NCBI GenBank assembly: GCA_019359595.1
Contig: JAHHGZ010000007.1
Span: forward strand, 1 to 64,000
DNA from: Cyanomargarita calcarea GSE-NOS-MK-12-04C
Lineage (GTDB): Bacteria; Cyanobacteriota; Cyanobacteriia; Cyanobacteriales; Nostocaceae
Direction: 5' to 3'
DNA: 64,000 nucleotides
Shown: positions 33,519 through 43,689 of the stretch, piece by piece
How the letters are laid out: each line of letters opens with the position of its first letter
Numbering within the stretch: the first letter of the stretch is position 1
Position numbers and translations under genes: made by a program
The notes under the pieces: generated by a model
The model's input: only the letters and a program-made list of their open reading frames with translations
Database searches by the model: none
Told to the model about the DNA's origin: nothing

Positions 33519-36500
33519 CTAAACCGGAACATTTTCCAATTCCCGATCCGTAATATCATACAAATCGCGTAACTTCTGCAACTTCTCTGTATCAGCTTGC
33601 CAAAAACCCCGTCCCGAAGCTTCTAACATCCTGCTAAGAATATTTCTAAAAGCCTCCGGGTTGGCTTTGCGCAACTTCTGGGCCATCTCTGCATCCAATA
33701 CATAAGTATCAGCAGCTTGGTCGTATACCCAATCATCAGTAAAATCCGCAGTAGCACCCCACCCAATCAACGCCGTCATCCGTTGAGAAATTTCATAAGC
33801 ACCACCCGAACCCTGACTGGCCATCGCTTCTGCCCATTTTGGATTCAGCAACTTAGTGCGGTACTCCATTCGCAACAAATCATCTAAATTACGAGGCGTG
33901 GTATCCTTTGAGAAACTTTCTACAAAACTGGTCGTAACCTTTTTACCACTTTGCTTTTCCGCAGCTTTCTTCAAACCGCCAGTATTGGCATAATATTCTT
34001 GAATATCAGTTAAACCGTATTCCACCGAATCAATTTCTTGAACAATGCAACTTGTACTTTCAAGTAGTTGCTTCATAACTTCCGGACGTGCTTCACCCTT
34101 ATCTTTTCTACCATAACTAAACACATTGCGACCTTTCCAAGTATCCCCCAACTCCGAGCCAGATTCCCAATTACCGTCAACCACGCGATCGTTTACCAGG
34201 GAACCAAAATCACCAGCCGGATTAGAAAACAACCTTGCAGAAGCATTCTTAACACCCTGACCCTGCAAAGCCAAAGAATGCTTCCTAATATAATTCTCCT
34301 CTACCGATTCAATAGCATCAGCGGCCCGTTGAAACAAATCATCCAACAACTCAATAACATTCACAAAACTATCGCGAAAAATTCCCGACAAATTTGCTAA
34401 TACATCAATCCGAGGATGCCCCACATCCACCAAAGACTTCAACTCATAACGCACAACTCTACCAGTCCCTTCCTTAAAAGGTTCCGCTCCAACCAACTCC
34501 AACAAAATACCCAAAGACTCACCCTTAGTCTTAATCGCATCCAAACCCCATAACATCACCGCCACAGTTTCGGGATACTTGCCATGTTCCTCCAAATGCT
34601 GCGCAATCAACTTCTTCCCAATCTCCCTACCCCTTTCGTAAGCAGCAGGAGAAGGCATCCTGTAAGGATCTAAAGCATGAATATTCCTACCTGTGGGCAA
34701 CACACCAGCACCATCCCGCAACAAATCACCACCAGGTGCAGGTGGAATATACTCCCCATTCAAACCCCGCAAAAGATTCGTCAACTCATCAGTAGTTTGC
34801 ATCAACAAACCCCTTATTTTCTCTTCCTCTTGCCCGGAATTCGGCGTAATTGACGGTTCATTCCCAAAAAAAGCCTCCAAATAAGACTCCATCTCCTCCT
34901 TATCCGGCACATCCCCCAAAACATGCAACCCCGAAGAAAACAGCCGACATTCTAACACCTGCAAATACTCATACAACACCACCAAATAACCATCAAACGC
35001 TCCCGCACTAAACATCTTCACATTCTCAGGTGTAAAAGCAATCCCCAACCTTTTAGCATCCTCAAACGGACAATCAGCATCCAAACCAGAATCCACGATC
35101 TTTTTACAAATCGCTTCCTTCAACAGATAATTCTTCTTTGAATCTTCCCGATACTCCGCAATCAAATCCCTTAACGTCACCAACTCCTTATACAAACCAG
35201 CACGACCATAAGGAGGTACATTGTGAGAAATCAAAACACCATAACCCCGACGCTTCGCCAAAATTGACTCAGAAGGATTATTTGCCGCATATATATAGAG
35301 ATTCGGCAAATTTCCCAACAAAATATCAGACCAAGAATAACCCGTATTTCCTAACGGCGAGCCCGGTAACCATTCCACCGTACCATGCATCCCAAAATGT
35401 ACCACAGCATCAGCAGCAAAATCATTTTGCAACCATTTATAGAAAGCAGCATATTGAGGATGAGGTGTTAAATCCCGTTCAAACATTAACCGCATCGGGT
35501 CACCTTGTATACCCAGTGGTGGTTGCACACCTATCCAAACATTTCCTAATTGAATACCACCAATTTGGAACTCATCACCATAGGTTTTAATGCCAGTACC
35601 AGTGAGAGATTTCCACTGTTTCTCAATCCGAGATGTCCGGAGATATCCCAGCCATTTTTCGAGAGTGCGGACGTTGACAGTCGCAACGGATGATTTATCT
35701 GCTACTGCCTCGTCTGCTTGTTTCACCCGAAGAATTAGCTCTTCCCCATCTAAAGGTAAATCCCCTACTATATAACCTTGTTCCTTCAGTGCGTGGAGAA
35801 AATTGAGAAGCGATCGCGGTACATTCAACAAAGCTGCTGTCCCTGTCGCTCCATATCCCGGTGGAAATCCATAGAGAATAATTGCTATTTTTTTCTTTGA
35901 TATAGGTGTTTGCCGCAAATTCACCCAACTCTTCACCCTTCCAATTAGCCGCTGCACTCTTTCTGGAACTAAATAAATATCTTCCCCAACCAATCCACCA
36001 AGGGGAACAGTATCAATTGCACCGTCTAGTTCTGGCAATGCATATAACACGACACTTTGCAAGCCTCCAATACCTTGACGTGTCCAAGAATGAATGTCTT
36101 GAATTAACAGAGGTGCGGCTATGATATAAGGTACATTTTTTTGATTAAGAATTTTTACAGCTATTTCCGTTTGTCTTCCTGCTTCCATTGAACCAGCTGG
36201 GCCACCCACTAAGGGAAAACCAATGGTAGAAACAATGGCATCTACTTTGACTGCATAGGAGGAGAGTGAGGGAGTTCCAATATTTCCTATTTGTCTTTGT
36301 TGAGTTTCATAATCGCTTGTCATCCAATCTCTGACAGCAACGTGTCCTTCTACACCGTTAATAAATATCGGTAAGGGAATTAGACCAGCTTCTTCAAAAT
36401 GACGAATTAGTTGGGGGATATAAGGTTGTTTGGTAATTACGTGTTTGCGGTAAAGTAGAATACCGACCACTGGCGAGTGAATAAATTCTCCCCCTCTCCC

Positions 36501-37175
36501 CTTTTGCTGATACCATTCTAGATAGGCTTTGGGCGATTCAAAATAACCTGGATAATCGGGATGCAATAAACCCATATTGGGTGTTTCAATTGGTGGAGGA
36601 ATTTCGCCAACTTTTAAACCCAGGTATTTTTCGGCTAATGTCCAAAATAAAGCGGCAACGTTTTCAATTCCACCGGCATTCCAATAACCGTAAATAATTA
36701 GCCAGTTGCGTAAATCTTGCACTTTTGTGACTGGCACAAATTTTAATAGTTTTGGCCCGATCTTCAGAAAACTTATATAACCTGCTAATTTGTCTTCTTC
36801 CCGTCCGTTGCTGAATTTATCTAAGATGAATTTAACTGGTTTGGGCATTCCTTTGGGGTTGTCACCAATCGCAAATGCACCCAACTTGGTTAAACTCATC
36901 AATTCCAATGCTGACTCAAATACCAGACGGATGGGGATTTGGGAAATGCGATCGCGCAACCACAATACCTGGTCATAATCAAATAGCAAACTGCCAAAAA
37001 ACACATCAGCGTGATGAAGTGCTGTTTCTATCTCAGTAACTTTGGTAGTAATATCGCGATCGCTAAACACCCTGATATCTAACTCTTGACAGCTAGATGT
37101 TGCCAAATCCGCTGCTTTGCGGTACAAGTCAGCGTTAAATGATTCAAACCCAGCAATCAAGACGATGCGTTTCAT
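33519..37175 (-). CDS. chlH: Magnesium chelatase subunit H family (ChlH/BchH)
   Basis: The 1218-residue product starts MKRIVLIAGFESFNADLY and has the cobaltochelatase/Mg-chelatase large subunit pattern (GLLHPDYPGYFESPKAYL, VVGILLYRKHVI, HFGMHGTVEWLPGSPLGN, GWGATADFTDDWVYDQ near the end). The porphyrin-binding H subunit inserts Mg2+ into protoporphyrin IX with ChlI and ChlD. Cyanobacteria may carry more than one paralogue; at 1218 residues this is shorter than the usual approx. 1330-residue ChlH and may be the second form. CobN is less likely because of the HFGMHGTVEWLPG context and start. It is not in an operon with chlI/chlD here. Confidence 0.82.
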   Translation of the reverse strand: MKRIVLIAGFESFNADLYRKAADLATSSCQELDIRVFSDRDITTKVTEIETALHHADVFFGSLLFDYDQVLWLRDRISQIPIRLVFESALELMSLTKLGAFAIGDNPKGMPKPVKFILDKFSNGREEDKLAGYISFLKIGPKLLKFVPVTKVQDLRNWLIIYGYWNAGGIENVAALFWTLAEKYLGLKVGEIPPPIETPNMGLLHPDYPGYFESPKAYLEWYQQKGRGGEFIHSPVVGILLYRKHVITKQPYIPQLIRHFEEAGLIPLPIFINGVEGHVAVRDWMTSDYETQQRQIGNIGTPSLSSYAVKVDAIVSTIGFPLVGGPAGSMEAGRQTEIAVKILNQKNVPYIIAAPLLIQDIHSWTRQGIGGLQSVVLYALPELDGAIDTVPLGGLVGEDIYLVPERVQRLIGRVKSWVNLRQTPISKKKIAIILYGFPPGYGATGTAALLNVPRSLLNFLHALKEQGYIVGDLPLDGEELILRVKQADEAVADKSSVATVNVRTLEKWLGYLRTSRIEKQWKSLTGTGIKTYGDEFQIGGIQLGNVWIGVQPPLGIQGDPMRLMFERDLTPHPQYAAFYKWLQNDFAADAVVHFGMHGTVEWLPGSPLGNTGYSWSDILLGNLPNLYIYAANNPSESILAKRRGYGVLISHNVPPYGRAGLYKELVTLRDLIAEYREDSKKNYLLKEAICKKIVDSGLDADCPFEDAKRLGIAFTPENVKMFSAGAFDGYLVVLYEYLQVLECRLFSSGLHVLGDVPDKEEMESYLEAFFGNEPSITPNSGQEEEKIRGLLMQTTDELTNLLRGLNGEYIPPAPGGDLLRDGAGVLPTGRNIHALDPYRMPSPAAYERGREIGKKLIAQHLEEHGKYPETVAVMLWGLDAIKTKGESLGILLELVGAEPFKEGTGRVVRYELKSLVDVGHPRIDVLANLSGIFRDSFVNVIELLDDLFQRAADAIESVEENYIRKHSLALQGQGVKNASARLFSNPAGDFGSLVNDRVVDGNWESGSELGDTWKGRNVFSYGRKDKGEARPEVMKQLLESTSCIVQEIDSVEYGLTDIQEYYANTGGLKKAAEKQSGKKVTTSFVESFSKDTTPRNLDDLLRMEYRTKLLNPKWAEAMASQGSGGAYEISQRMTALIGWGATADFTDDWVYDQAADTYVLDAEMAQKLRKANPEAFRNILSRMLEASGRGFWQADTEKLQKLRDLYDITDRELENVPV

Positions 37176-37245
37176 GCACTTAAAATAAGAAATATTTCCT
37201 TATCTTGATTTTAAACTTGCTTTTTGGGTTGTGGTTGTTTGCAAC

Positions 37246-37281
37246 GGATGTTGCAGGACAAGATTATCCATTGCAACACCC
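37246..37281 (-). terminator. Possible stem-loop between GDSL gene and chlH
   Basis: ggatgttgca pairs with tgcaacaccc (one G-U-like mismatch) around 16 nt, just downstream of the minus-strand GDSL gene. No T-run follows, so it may only attenuate. Confidence 0.35.
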
Positions 37282-37289
37282 AACACCCA

Positions 37290-38894
37290 TCAATAATTCT
37301 TTTTCAACATTCCACTCAAAATATTAAAATTCTTATCAATATTGCCAATCCAATCCAAAATACTGGTACCAACTTTTGGCGGTTGAGAAATTAGGGTATC
37401 CTCACGAATCAAACGCTGAAAGTCAACTTTTATTTCCCCTGTCCTTTCGGTGCCATCATTTTGATAAAACTTAACCCCAGCTAACTGCATAATCTTCATT
37501 GCTTCTTGCGCAATAATGCCATAGCCAATGGTGCTAGGATGAATGCCATCTAGGGAAAATAAACCGCCATCAGTACGTCCTTGTTTTCCGGACATAAAAA
37601 ACCGGGAGTTAGGTTCGGGGGAAAGTGCTTTCAGTTCTGGTGGTAACTGATAGTTTCCCCCTACTTCATCCCACCATTCTGGTCTAGCAGAGGGGTCTTC
37701 AATGTAGCGGCGGGATGCTAACCTATCGAGGATGCCAGCGGTTTCAAATAGATACCAATCTCTACCTTCAATCCGAGCTTCCCTTACTGCATCAGTTATA
37801 TAGTCATTGTACTGGTCAATAGCGCTATCAATTGCCCTAGCTTCATTTTCGGTGATTCGTGGGTGTTTATTTGGGTCGAAATTTCTGTTATCAATCCAAG
37901 GTAAGGTGTAGTAAGGAAAATAGCGCGATCGCTCTCTGGCTTTACCACCGACACCACGAGCAAATGGCAGGATAGTAATGTGAGGTACTGTAGCTAAAAT
38001 TACATGACGGGCGCGAATTTTCTTGATTTCGGCAATTACTTTGTCTAATTCGGCTTTAAAATGAATTGGACGCCAGACGGTATATTTATCGTTAACGTCC
38101 ATATTGTCGTAACCGTCGTCAGTCCAAACGACGTTAAATGTCAAGATGCTGCCCAAAGCATTATTTGCACCAATCAGAACAATTAACGTTTCAATACCCT
38201 CAGTCTCATTACCTTCAGATCCAAGTGCTGCTGCTGCTCCTAACGGTGAAAGCGCTGTACCATTTGCATCCCGTGCTGAATTCAATACTTTAATTGCAGC
38301 CCGTTCGTTATGATGTTCCACAACTAACCGCAAAAAATCGTTTTTTGGCAGATTTTTTCTCAAAATATCCAAACAAATATCTGCATTACGTGACAGGGTG
38401 TTTCGCAAATCCCACCCATAAATTGCTAAATTGTGATTAATCTGTTGGCTTGTAGGTAATTGAGAACCCTTACCACGTTCCCAGTAATCTTCAATGGCGT
38501 TTAGCTTATCACGTAAAGTAAACGCTGCCGATCCAAGATCCCACCAATTAATTGTATCACCAAAACGTTGGCTAAAATCGTCCAGCAACCGTTCTAAATT
38601 CAACGGCAAACCATCTTCTGGACCATCATATACGGGATAGCGAAACCCAGACCAACCTATTTCCCTAGCAATAATCGCTGGATATGATAATCCTGTGTTG
38701 AAAATTGCTCCATTTTGATAACCTTGTGTGATGGAGTCGCCGATCGCCACAAGACGATGCTGGGGAGTTCCAACCTTATTTACCTGGACAGAAATCCCCA
38801 AAGTCGGGTCAGTAACTGGTTTTCTTGTCTCAAAAGTTACATTCACATCTGCTGGAGTTTTGGGATCGCGCATCGAAATTGGTACACTTTGCAT
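37290..38894 (-). CDS. SGNH/GDSL hydrolase family protein
   Basis: The 534-residue product has the GDSL block I VAIGDSITQGYQNG (catalytic Ser), the oxyanion block IVLIGANNALG and block V DGIHPSTIGYG with the Asp/His pair. These are esterases or lipases with broad substrates. It is much longer than a minimal SGNH fold (about 200 residues), with a long insert in the middle (about 90-240). No signal peptide is present. It precedes chlH by 114 bp in the same direction, but the pairing may be accidental. Substrate unknown. Confidence 0.85.
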   Translation of the reverse strand: MQSVPISMRDPKTPADVNVTFETRKPVTDPTLGISVQVNKVGTPQHRLVAIGDSITQGYQNGAIFNTGLSYPAIIAREIGWSGFRYPVYDGPEDGLPLNLERLLDDFSQRFGDTINWWDLGSAAFTLRDKLNAIEDYWERGKGSQLPTSQQINHNLAIYGWDLRNTLSRNADICLDILRKNLPKNDFLRLVVEHHNERAAIKVLNSARDANGTALSPLGAAAALGSEGNETEGIETLIVLIGANNALGSILTFNVVWTDDGYDNMDVNDKYTVWRPIHFKAELDKVIAEIKKIRARHVILATVPHITILPFARGVGGKARERSRYFPYYTLPWIDNRNFDPNKHPRITENEARAIDSAIDQYNDYITDAVREARIEGRDWYLFETAGILDRLASRRYIEDPSARPEWWDEVGGNYQLPPELKALSPEPNSRFFMSGKQGRTDGGLFSLDGIHPSTIGYGIIAQEAMKIMQLAGVKFYQNDGTERTGEIKVDFQRLIREDTLISQPPKVGTSILDWIGNIDKNFNILSGMLKKNY

Positions 38895-39375
38895 CGGCGT
38901 TTCCTTATACTAAGAGTGATTATCTACTAATCGGAACCACGCTCCTACACTAGATACTATCGACAAATATCAAACTAACTTCCAAGATTCTAGATTGTTG
39001 TTATTTTTTTAGCAATTATCTGTAGTGATACAATTTTGAAAAAAAAATTCGACAGATTGCTGAAATGATTGCAAAATCAGGGTTTAAAAATCAAAATAGC
39101 GTTGTTCGCTTTGCGTTTACCGTAGGTAATACAAAATCCAGAATAGGATGATTTTTTTTGTTATACTATATGGTTGATTATTGATATTCTTAATTAATTA
39201 AAAGTCGAGATTATCTGCCAAAGAATAAATTGTAATCGACAATACTAAAATCTATCATGTTGGCTAGATTAAGAATAAATTATTATTCAATAGTTGCTAA
39301 TTAGACTTGCGTATTAACAAAACTTTAAGTTTGAATAGTTCCGAGTAAGTATCAAAATTATTGGAGACAAATCAG
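38895..39375. other. Divergent non-coding region
   Basis: About 480 bp, AT-rich, between the divergent GDSL and amidase genes. It contains a REP-like word (gttcgctttgcgtttaccgt) near 39105 and nothing else that I can support. ggagaca at 39363 is the ribosome binding site for the amidase gene. Confidence 0.4.
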
Positions 39376-40317
39376 ATGAAATATGGAATCGATATTGGGC
39401 ACAACTGTTCACCAGATACAGGAGCCAAGGGAATCCGATTTGAAGATAATTTAACTCTAGACGTAGGAAATAGAGTAATAGCGAAGCTGAAAGCTTTAGG
39501 GCATGAAGTCGTAGAGTGTAAGCCTGGTAAAGTTGATGCAGTCCGTGAGTCACTCTCGAAAAGATGCACTAGAGCGAATGCAAGTAAAGTAGATGTTTAC
39601 GTCTCGATACATTTTAATTGCTTTAATACGCAAGCTAATGGCACAGAAATATTTGCGATTAGTGAGATGAGCAGAAAAATTGCCAAGTCCATATTAGATG
39701 AAATTATTAAGTTAGGCTTTTTTAATCGTGGCATCAAGAGTGGTTCCCATTTATTTGTGCTGAGAAATACAGATATGCCATCGATTCTAATCGAAGGCTG
39801 TTTTCTTGATTCCCAAAAAGATATGAAGCTCTTTAACCCCGAAGCGATGGCTAATGCAATTGTTAAGGGTTTAACAGGTAAATTGTCAACTGAATCGGTT
39901 CACGTCGTAGCAGATGAAGAACAAAATAAAGACACTACAATTCTGAAACTGCAAAAATCCTTAAATCGACTAAAGATTACTGGTACAAATGGGAAGCCTT
40001 TGGTAGAAGATAACACAAATGATGCGGAAACAAAATCTGCAATCGAAAAATTTCAGAGTATCACAGGATTTCAAGTGAATGGAATTGCTGGTGACACCAC
40101 ATGGAATGGAATCAACCTGATTTTAGCCAAACGAGTTATTAGACCAAATCATGCAGGTGGTCCAATTGTGAGATACTTGCAACATCGTTTAGGTATTGAT
40201 GTTGATGGTGTTTACGGTCCCCAAACAGAAGAAGCGATTAAGAAATTTCAGCGGCAAAATGCTTTGTTACCTGATGGAATTCTTGGGCCTATCAGTTGGC
40301 AGAAGTTGATAGGATAG
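39376..40317 (+). CDS. N-acetylmuramoyl-L-alanine amidase (Amidase_3) with two peptidoglycan-binding domains
   Basis: ATG 39376 (MKYGIDIGHNCSP) follows ggag by 9 bp and starts directly on the Amidase_3 fold: GIDIGHN (zinc His), DVYVSIHFN (second His) and PSILIEGCFLDS (catalytic Glu). Two PG_binding_1 modules follow (about 185-245 and 254-313: IVRYLQHRLGIDVDGVYG). The enzyme cuts the bond between MurNAc and the stem peptide. Unlike housekeeping AmiC proteins it has no signal peptide, a feature shared with the two hydrolases at 31-32.8 kb and with phage endolysins. Confidence 0.9.
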   Translation: MKYGIDIGHNCSPDTGAKGIRFEDNLTLDVGNRVIAKLKALGHEVVECKPGKVDAVRESLSKRCTRANASKVDVYVSIHFNCFNTQANGTEIFAISEMSRKIAKSILDEIIKLGFFNRGIKSGSHLFVLRNTDMPSILIEGCFLDSQKDMKLFNPEAMANAIVKGLTGKLSTESVHVVADEEQNKDTTILKLQKSLNRLKITGTNGKPLVEDNTNDAETKSAIEKFQSITGFQVNGIAGDTTWNGINLILAKRVIRPNHAGGPIVRYLQHRLGIDVDGVYGPQTEEAIKKFQRQNALLPDGILGPISWQKLIG

Positions 40318-40323
40318 ACAATA

Positions 40324-40351
40324 GGGAGTTAGGAGTTAGGAGTTAGGAGTT
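40324..40351. repeat. STRR heptamer array
   Basis: About four ggagtta heptamers immediately after the amidase stop codon. The rest of the gap to 40506 shows nothing else. Confidence 0.75.
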
Positions 40352-40506
40352 GACAAATTTCACGATTTTGCCTTCAATAATTTGCTAATCTTCCCTGCAT
40401 CCACTCAATATCAGTTTTGCTAAATACTGGTGGTGAGGAAGCTTGTTGTAATCAATCGACAAATCATACCCCGCTTCTAAGTAAATTGCATTGAAAACGT
40501 AGCAAC

Positions 40507-41475
40507 TCATGTAGGTTGCAGGATTGCTAAATGAAGTCCTTGTCTGTTTTCACCTTTGCCATACTTTTGTTGCAAAGGTTGCCATTGCTGCCACAACTGA
40601 TAGCGATTTTCCGCCAAAATAGCTGCCAGAGTAGGAAGTTGAGCCTGGATTTCTGAACTCAGGGCATTTTCAAGCCACTCAGCTAAAACCACACTATCTT
40701 GTATCGATCCCAAAATATCTTGGATATTTTTCACATCTGCAAGATAACTCGCGTAAGATTCTCCATAGAAGTCAGTAAATAACTCCATCTGATAGCGGAC
40801 ACGTTTAGCTTGTTTCCGCAAACTATGAAGCTTCTCGCCATTAATTGCTAATTCTTTTTCTATTTCTTCTGCATCTAAGCCTTTGCAGATAACTAACTTT
40901 GAGTCTCTTAGTTCGGTTCCCACCAACCAACCCTGATGCAACAAAAATTGACTCACTTCCGGCAACAGTAAATCTGGTAATACTTTCTGAATTGCCACAG
41001 ATGCTAGTGGTTGATAAGTTGGTTCCTCTAACCACTGCTTCATCTCCTGCTTCAAGGACTTGTAACGCTCATCCTTGAATATTGCCTGCACGTCAGAAAG
41101 TGCATCTTTACGTTGTTTGCCTAAAGCATCAAAAGCTATTTGCAAAGATTTCTGCTCTTTGGGAGTTAAATGCGGTTCGTAATTAGTTTTTAAGGCTTCT
41201 TTTAGAACGTCCAAATCTCGGAGATTGCCAAGACAACGAGCAATCTTGCCGATATTTTTGTCACTCACGACTTTTGGTAAAGTCACAGCTACAGAAAACC
41301 GACTTACTGCAGTGCGGAGACGACGCATTCCCACCCGCATTTGGTGCAGCGCTTCTGGATCTTCATCTTTCTTAACTAATGTTTCATACTTCAAAATTTT
41401 CTTAAAGTGTTTTTCAATGCCTTCGCAAGCATAGTCCCCTAAGGTTTTCACTTTTGGTTGCGCTGCTAATGTCAT
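40507..41475 (-). CDS. CHAD domain protein
   Basis: The 322-residue product has the CHAD pattern: EALHQMRVGMRRLRTAVSRF with conserved histidine and arginines, IARCLGNLRDLDVL and later KLHSLRKQAKRVRYQMELF. CHAD domains bind polyphosphate; they often accompany CYTH triphosphatases, none of which is seen here. The protein is helical and probably cytosolic, possibly on polyphosphate granules. Its promoter region faces the divergent DUF3616 gene. Confidence 0.9.
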   Translation of the reverse strand: MTLAAQPKVKTLGDYACEGIEKHFKKILKYETLVKKDEDPEALHQMRVGMRRLRTAVSRFSVAVTLPKVVSDKNIGKIARCLGNLRDLDVLKEALKTNYEPHLTPKEQKSLQIAFDALGKQRKDALSDVQAIFKDERYKSLKQEMKQWLEEPTYQPLASVAIQKVLPDLLLPEVSQFLLHQGWLVGTELRDSKLVICKGLDAEEIEKELAINGEKLHSLRKQAKRVRYQMELFTDFYGESYASYLADVKNIQDILGSIQDSVVLAEWLENALSSEIQAQLPTLAAILAENRYQLWQQWQPLQQKYGKGENRQGLHLAILQPT

Positions 41476-41812
41476 AGTACCTTGTTCGCAATGTAATTAT
41501 TCCTAAGATTATTCAATAATAACATTCCTGAAAAATGTCGATATACTTTTAACAAATTTACTTATTTTATATCTATCTAAATCTTTATTCTTCCCCTCGA
41601 CGGTTGATTCTATTAATCAGATGTGGCATATCTTAGTTTATCTGAAAGATTCCTGATTCTTATATGCAGAAGGAAATATAACTTGGGGTGTATATTTGGT
41701 CAGTGTAGAATTATTTGGCGATAGCGTAAGCGTTGACTTGTCAGTTTGCATACTTGTAGCTACTTGATTTTTGACAACAATCAAGCATCAGAGTGTCATT
41801 GCAGCTTTGCTT

Positions 41813-41839
41813 TTGAATTGATAATCTGTATTATATAAT
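41813..41839 (+). promoter_or_regulatory. Candidate promoter for DUF3616 gene
   Basis: ttgaat and tataat with a 15-bp spacer, about 50 bp upstream of ATG 41889. The spacing is short of optimal, so this is a weak prediction. The remaining 41476-41812 stretch contains a gcgatagcgtaagcg REP-like word and no gene. Confidence 0.3.
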
Positions 41840-41888
41840 ACTCAATCGTACCAATATAAAATCGCGACATCAGTAGGAGCAGTGTCAA

Positions 41889-42956
41889 ATGGATAACTCA
41901 TCTTTAATAAATCAAGTTTTGCTGACCTTTAACGATAGTTTTAAAGACCATCGGCAAGACTTATCAGCGGTGTTGCTAACTCCCGATCGACATTTATGGT
42001 TAGGTTCGGATGAAACATCAACAATTGAACGTCTGTCTTTAATCGATTCGGAAAATTTTGGAGAACATCAACATATTCGAGTTGCAGAGTTTTTTAGTTT
42101 ACCTGCACCAGAAGACAAAGAGATTGATATTGAAGGATTGGTATATAGCGATTATTACCTTTGGTTAGTTGGTTCCCACAGTTGGAAACGCAAGAAGGCA
42201 AAATCTAGTAAATCAGATACTAAAAATCTCGAAAGATTAGCAACAGTTGAATCTGAAGCAAACCGCTACATATTAGGACGAATTCCTCTTGTAGATGGCC
42301 AATTATTTGCGTCTTGTCCACATCCACAAAATTCAGATATCCAGTTGAGTGCTGCTAAATTAGAGGTAGGAAACCAAAGCAATTTGCTAATGGAAGCCTT
42401 AGCGAATGACCCACATTTAGGCTTTTTTGTGAAAGCGGCAATTCCAGGTAAAGACAACGGCTTTGATATCGAAGGAATCGGCATTTATCAAAATCGGATT
42501 TTTATAGGTTTACGTGGGCCTGTATTGCGGGGTTGGGCTGTTATGCTGGAAATAGAAGTAGAAAATTCAGCCCCGGAATTATTAAACCTGCGACCAATTG
42601 GAGAACTAGGAAAGCAATATAAAAAACATTTTGTGTTCTTAAATGGGTTGGGAATTCGAGATTTATGTTTCAATGGTGAAGATTTATTAATTTTAGCGGG
42701 ACCGACAATGGATTTAGATGGCCCGGTGCAAATTTATTGTTTAAAAAACGGAGTGAATTTAACAGAGAATACACTCAATAAACCAGAGATTCTGCAAAAT
42801 ATCCCCTACGGAAATAGGGAGGAACACGCTGAAGGAATCGCACTATTTCAAGATATTAGTGGGGTACCTTCGGTGTTGGTAGTTTATGACTCTCCAGCAA
42901 AGAGGAGACTAGTGAGTGATACTGGTGTAATTGCGGATGTATTCAAGTTGGCTTAG
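41889..42956 (+). CDS. DUF3616 domain protein
   Basis: The 355-residue product fits DUF3616: DLSAVLLTPDRHLWLGSDE, EIDIEGLVYSDYYLWLVGSHS, GFDIEGIGIYQNRIFIGLRGPV and HAEGIALFQD. The repeated D-I-E-G-I/L blade strands suggest a beta-propeller, perhaps a phytase-like or metal-dependent esterase relative, but no activity has been shown. It has no signal peptide. A good agtaggagcagtg leader precedes the start. Confidence 0.85.
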   Translation: MDNSSLINQVLLTFNDSFKDHRQDLSAVLLTPDRHLWLGSDETSTIERLSLIDSENFGEHQHIRVAEFFSLPAPEDKEIDIEGLVYSDYYLWLVGSHSWKRKKAKSSKSDTKNLERLATVESEANRYILGRIPLVDGQLFASCPHPQNSDIQLSAAKLEVGNQSNLLMEALANDPHLGFFVKAAIPGKDNGFDIEGIGIYQNRIFIGLRGPVLRGWAVMLEIEVENSAPELLNLRPIGELGKQYKKHFVFLNGLGIRDLCFNGEDLLILAGPTMDLDGPVQIYCLKNGVNLTENTLNKPEILQNIPYGNREEHAEGIALFQDISGVPSVLVVYDSPAKRRLVSDTGVIADVFKLA

Positions 42957-42998
42957 CTGTTGGTTGTTTACTCCTAACCACTATCCACTACCCACTTT

Positions 42999-43403
42999 CT
43001 AAAGATTGGTGGAAATTGCTTGTACGGGACAAGTGGGGATACACTGTTCGCAGACGATGCAGCGCGATCGCGTGAATGTCAATTTATAGGTTTCTGGGTT
43101 GAGGGTAAGTGCTTCGGTGGGACAAACCCCGGTACACAATCCACAATGGACGCACAAGTCTTCATCAATGACGATTTCACCTAGGGTGAGAGAAACATTA
43201 ATGTTTTGCGATCGCATCCACTCGATAGCCGCATCTAACTGATCTATGTCTCCTGAAAGTTCAACTACCAGTTTGCCGATTTGATTTGGGGCTACTTGAG
43301 CGCGGATAATATTGGCAGCCACGTTGAATTCTTTTGCTAGTCGGTAGGTGACTGGCATTTGTACGGCACGTTTGGGAAAGGTGAGGGTAACTCGTTTTTT
43401 CAT
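42999..43403 (-). CDS. NIL domain 4Fe-4S ferredoxin
   Basis: The 134-residue product has an N-terminal NIL domain (about 1-72, the substrate-sensing fold also found at the end of methionine ABC ATPases) and a C-terminal 2x[4Fe-4S] ferredoxin domain with CVHCGLCTGVCP and CIVCEQCIPTCP. Homologues in cyanobacteria are linked to sulfur/methionine metabolism. It probably transfers electrons in the cytosol. Its 5' region is duplicated about 1.17 kb downstream beyond the toxin-antitoxin module. Confidence 0.9.
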   Translation of the reverse strand: MKKRVTLTFPKRAVQMPVTYRLAKEFNVAANIIRAQVAPNQIGKLVVELSGDIDQLDAAIEWMRSQNINVSLTLGEIVIDEDLCVHCGLCTGVCPTEALTLNPETYKLTFTRSRCIVCEQCIPTCPVQAISTNL

Positions 43404-43622
43404 GGATTTATTTTATCAACCCGATTGGGCGCTTTTGACTTCTAGAGGGGGTTAAACTAAATAGGGCAGTTTAATCAAGTTTTAATAAAAGTTCTATGAC
43501 TGTAAATTCAATTGAAAAACAAGTTACATCTGCCCAAGCGACTATGGGAACTCGGGTAAGAAATTTCTTGATTGCAATGGTGGCGATCGCTCTTAGTGTA
43601 GCTTTAGTTTTGGGTTTAAGAA
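43221..43622. repeat. Direct duplication copy A (NIL-Fd 5' end, intergenic, txlA 5' end)
   Basis: Matches 44392-44759 in the same orientation, apart from two short deletions in copy B. It contains the functional NIL-ferredoxin 5' part, the shared promoter region (ggggttaaactaaatagggc) and the first 40-odd codons of a txlA copy. Confidence 0.9.
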
Positions 43623-43657
43623 AAGAGTGGGCACTACCCATCCATCATTTGGGCTAA
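43496..43657 (+). pseudogene. Truncated txlA copy (membrane anchor only)
   Basis: An open frame of 53 codons begins MTVNSIEKQVTSAQATMG and is almost identical to the first 42 residues of the TxlA-like protein at 44632, then leaves homology (KEWALPIHHLG) and stops. The thioredoxin domain is absent. It could still give a small single-pass membrane peptide. Confidence 0.85.
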
Positions 43658-43689
43658 GATAATTTCAAAATAAGGTTTATATTAGTGAT

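Noticed and set aside
33519-37175. CobN (cobaltochelatase) instead of ChlH
   Set aside because: N-terminus and internal motifs fit the Mg-chelatase H type better, and no cob genes are adjacent.
30982-40317. Prophage
   Set aside because: Only wall hydrolases are present; no capsid, tail, terminase, integrase or att sites were seen.
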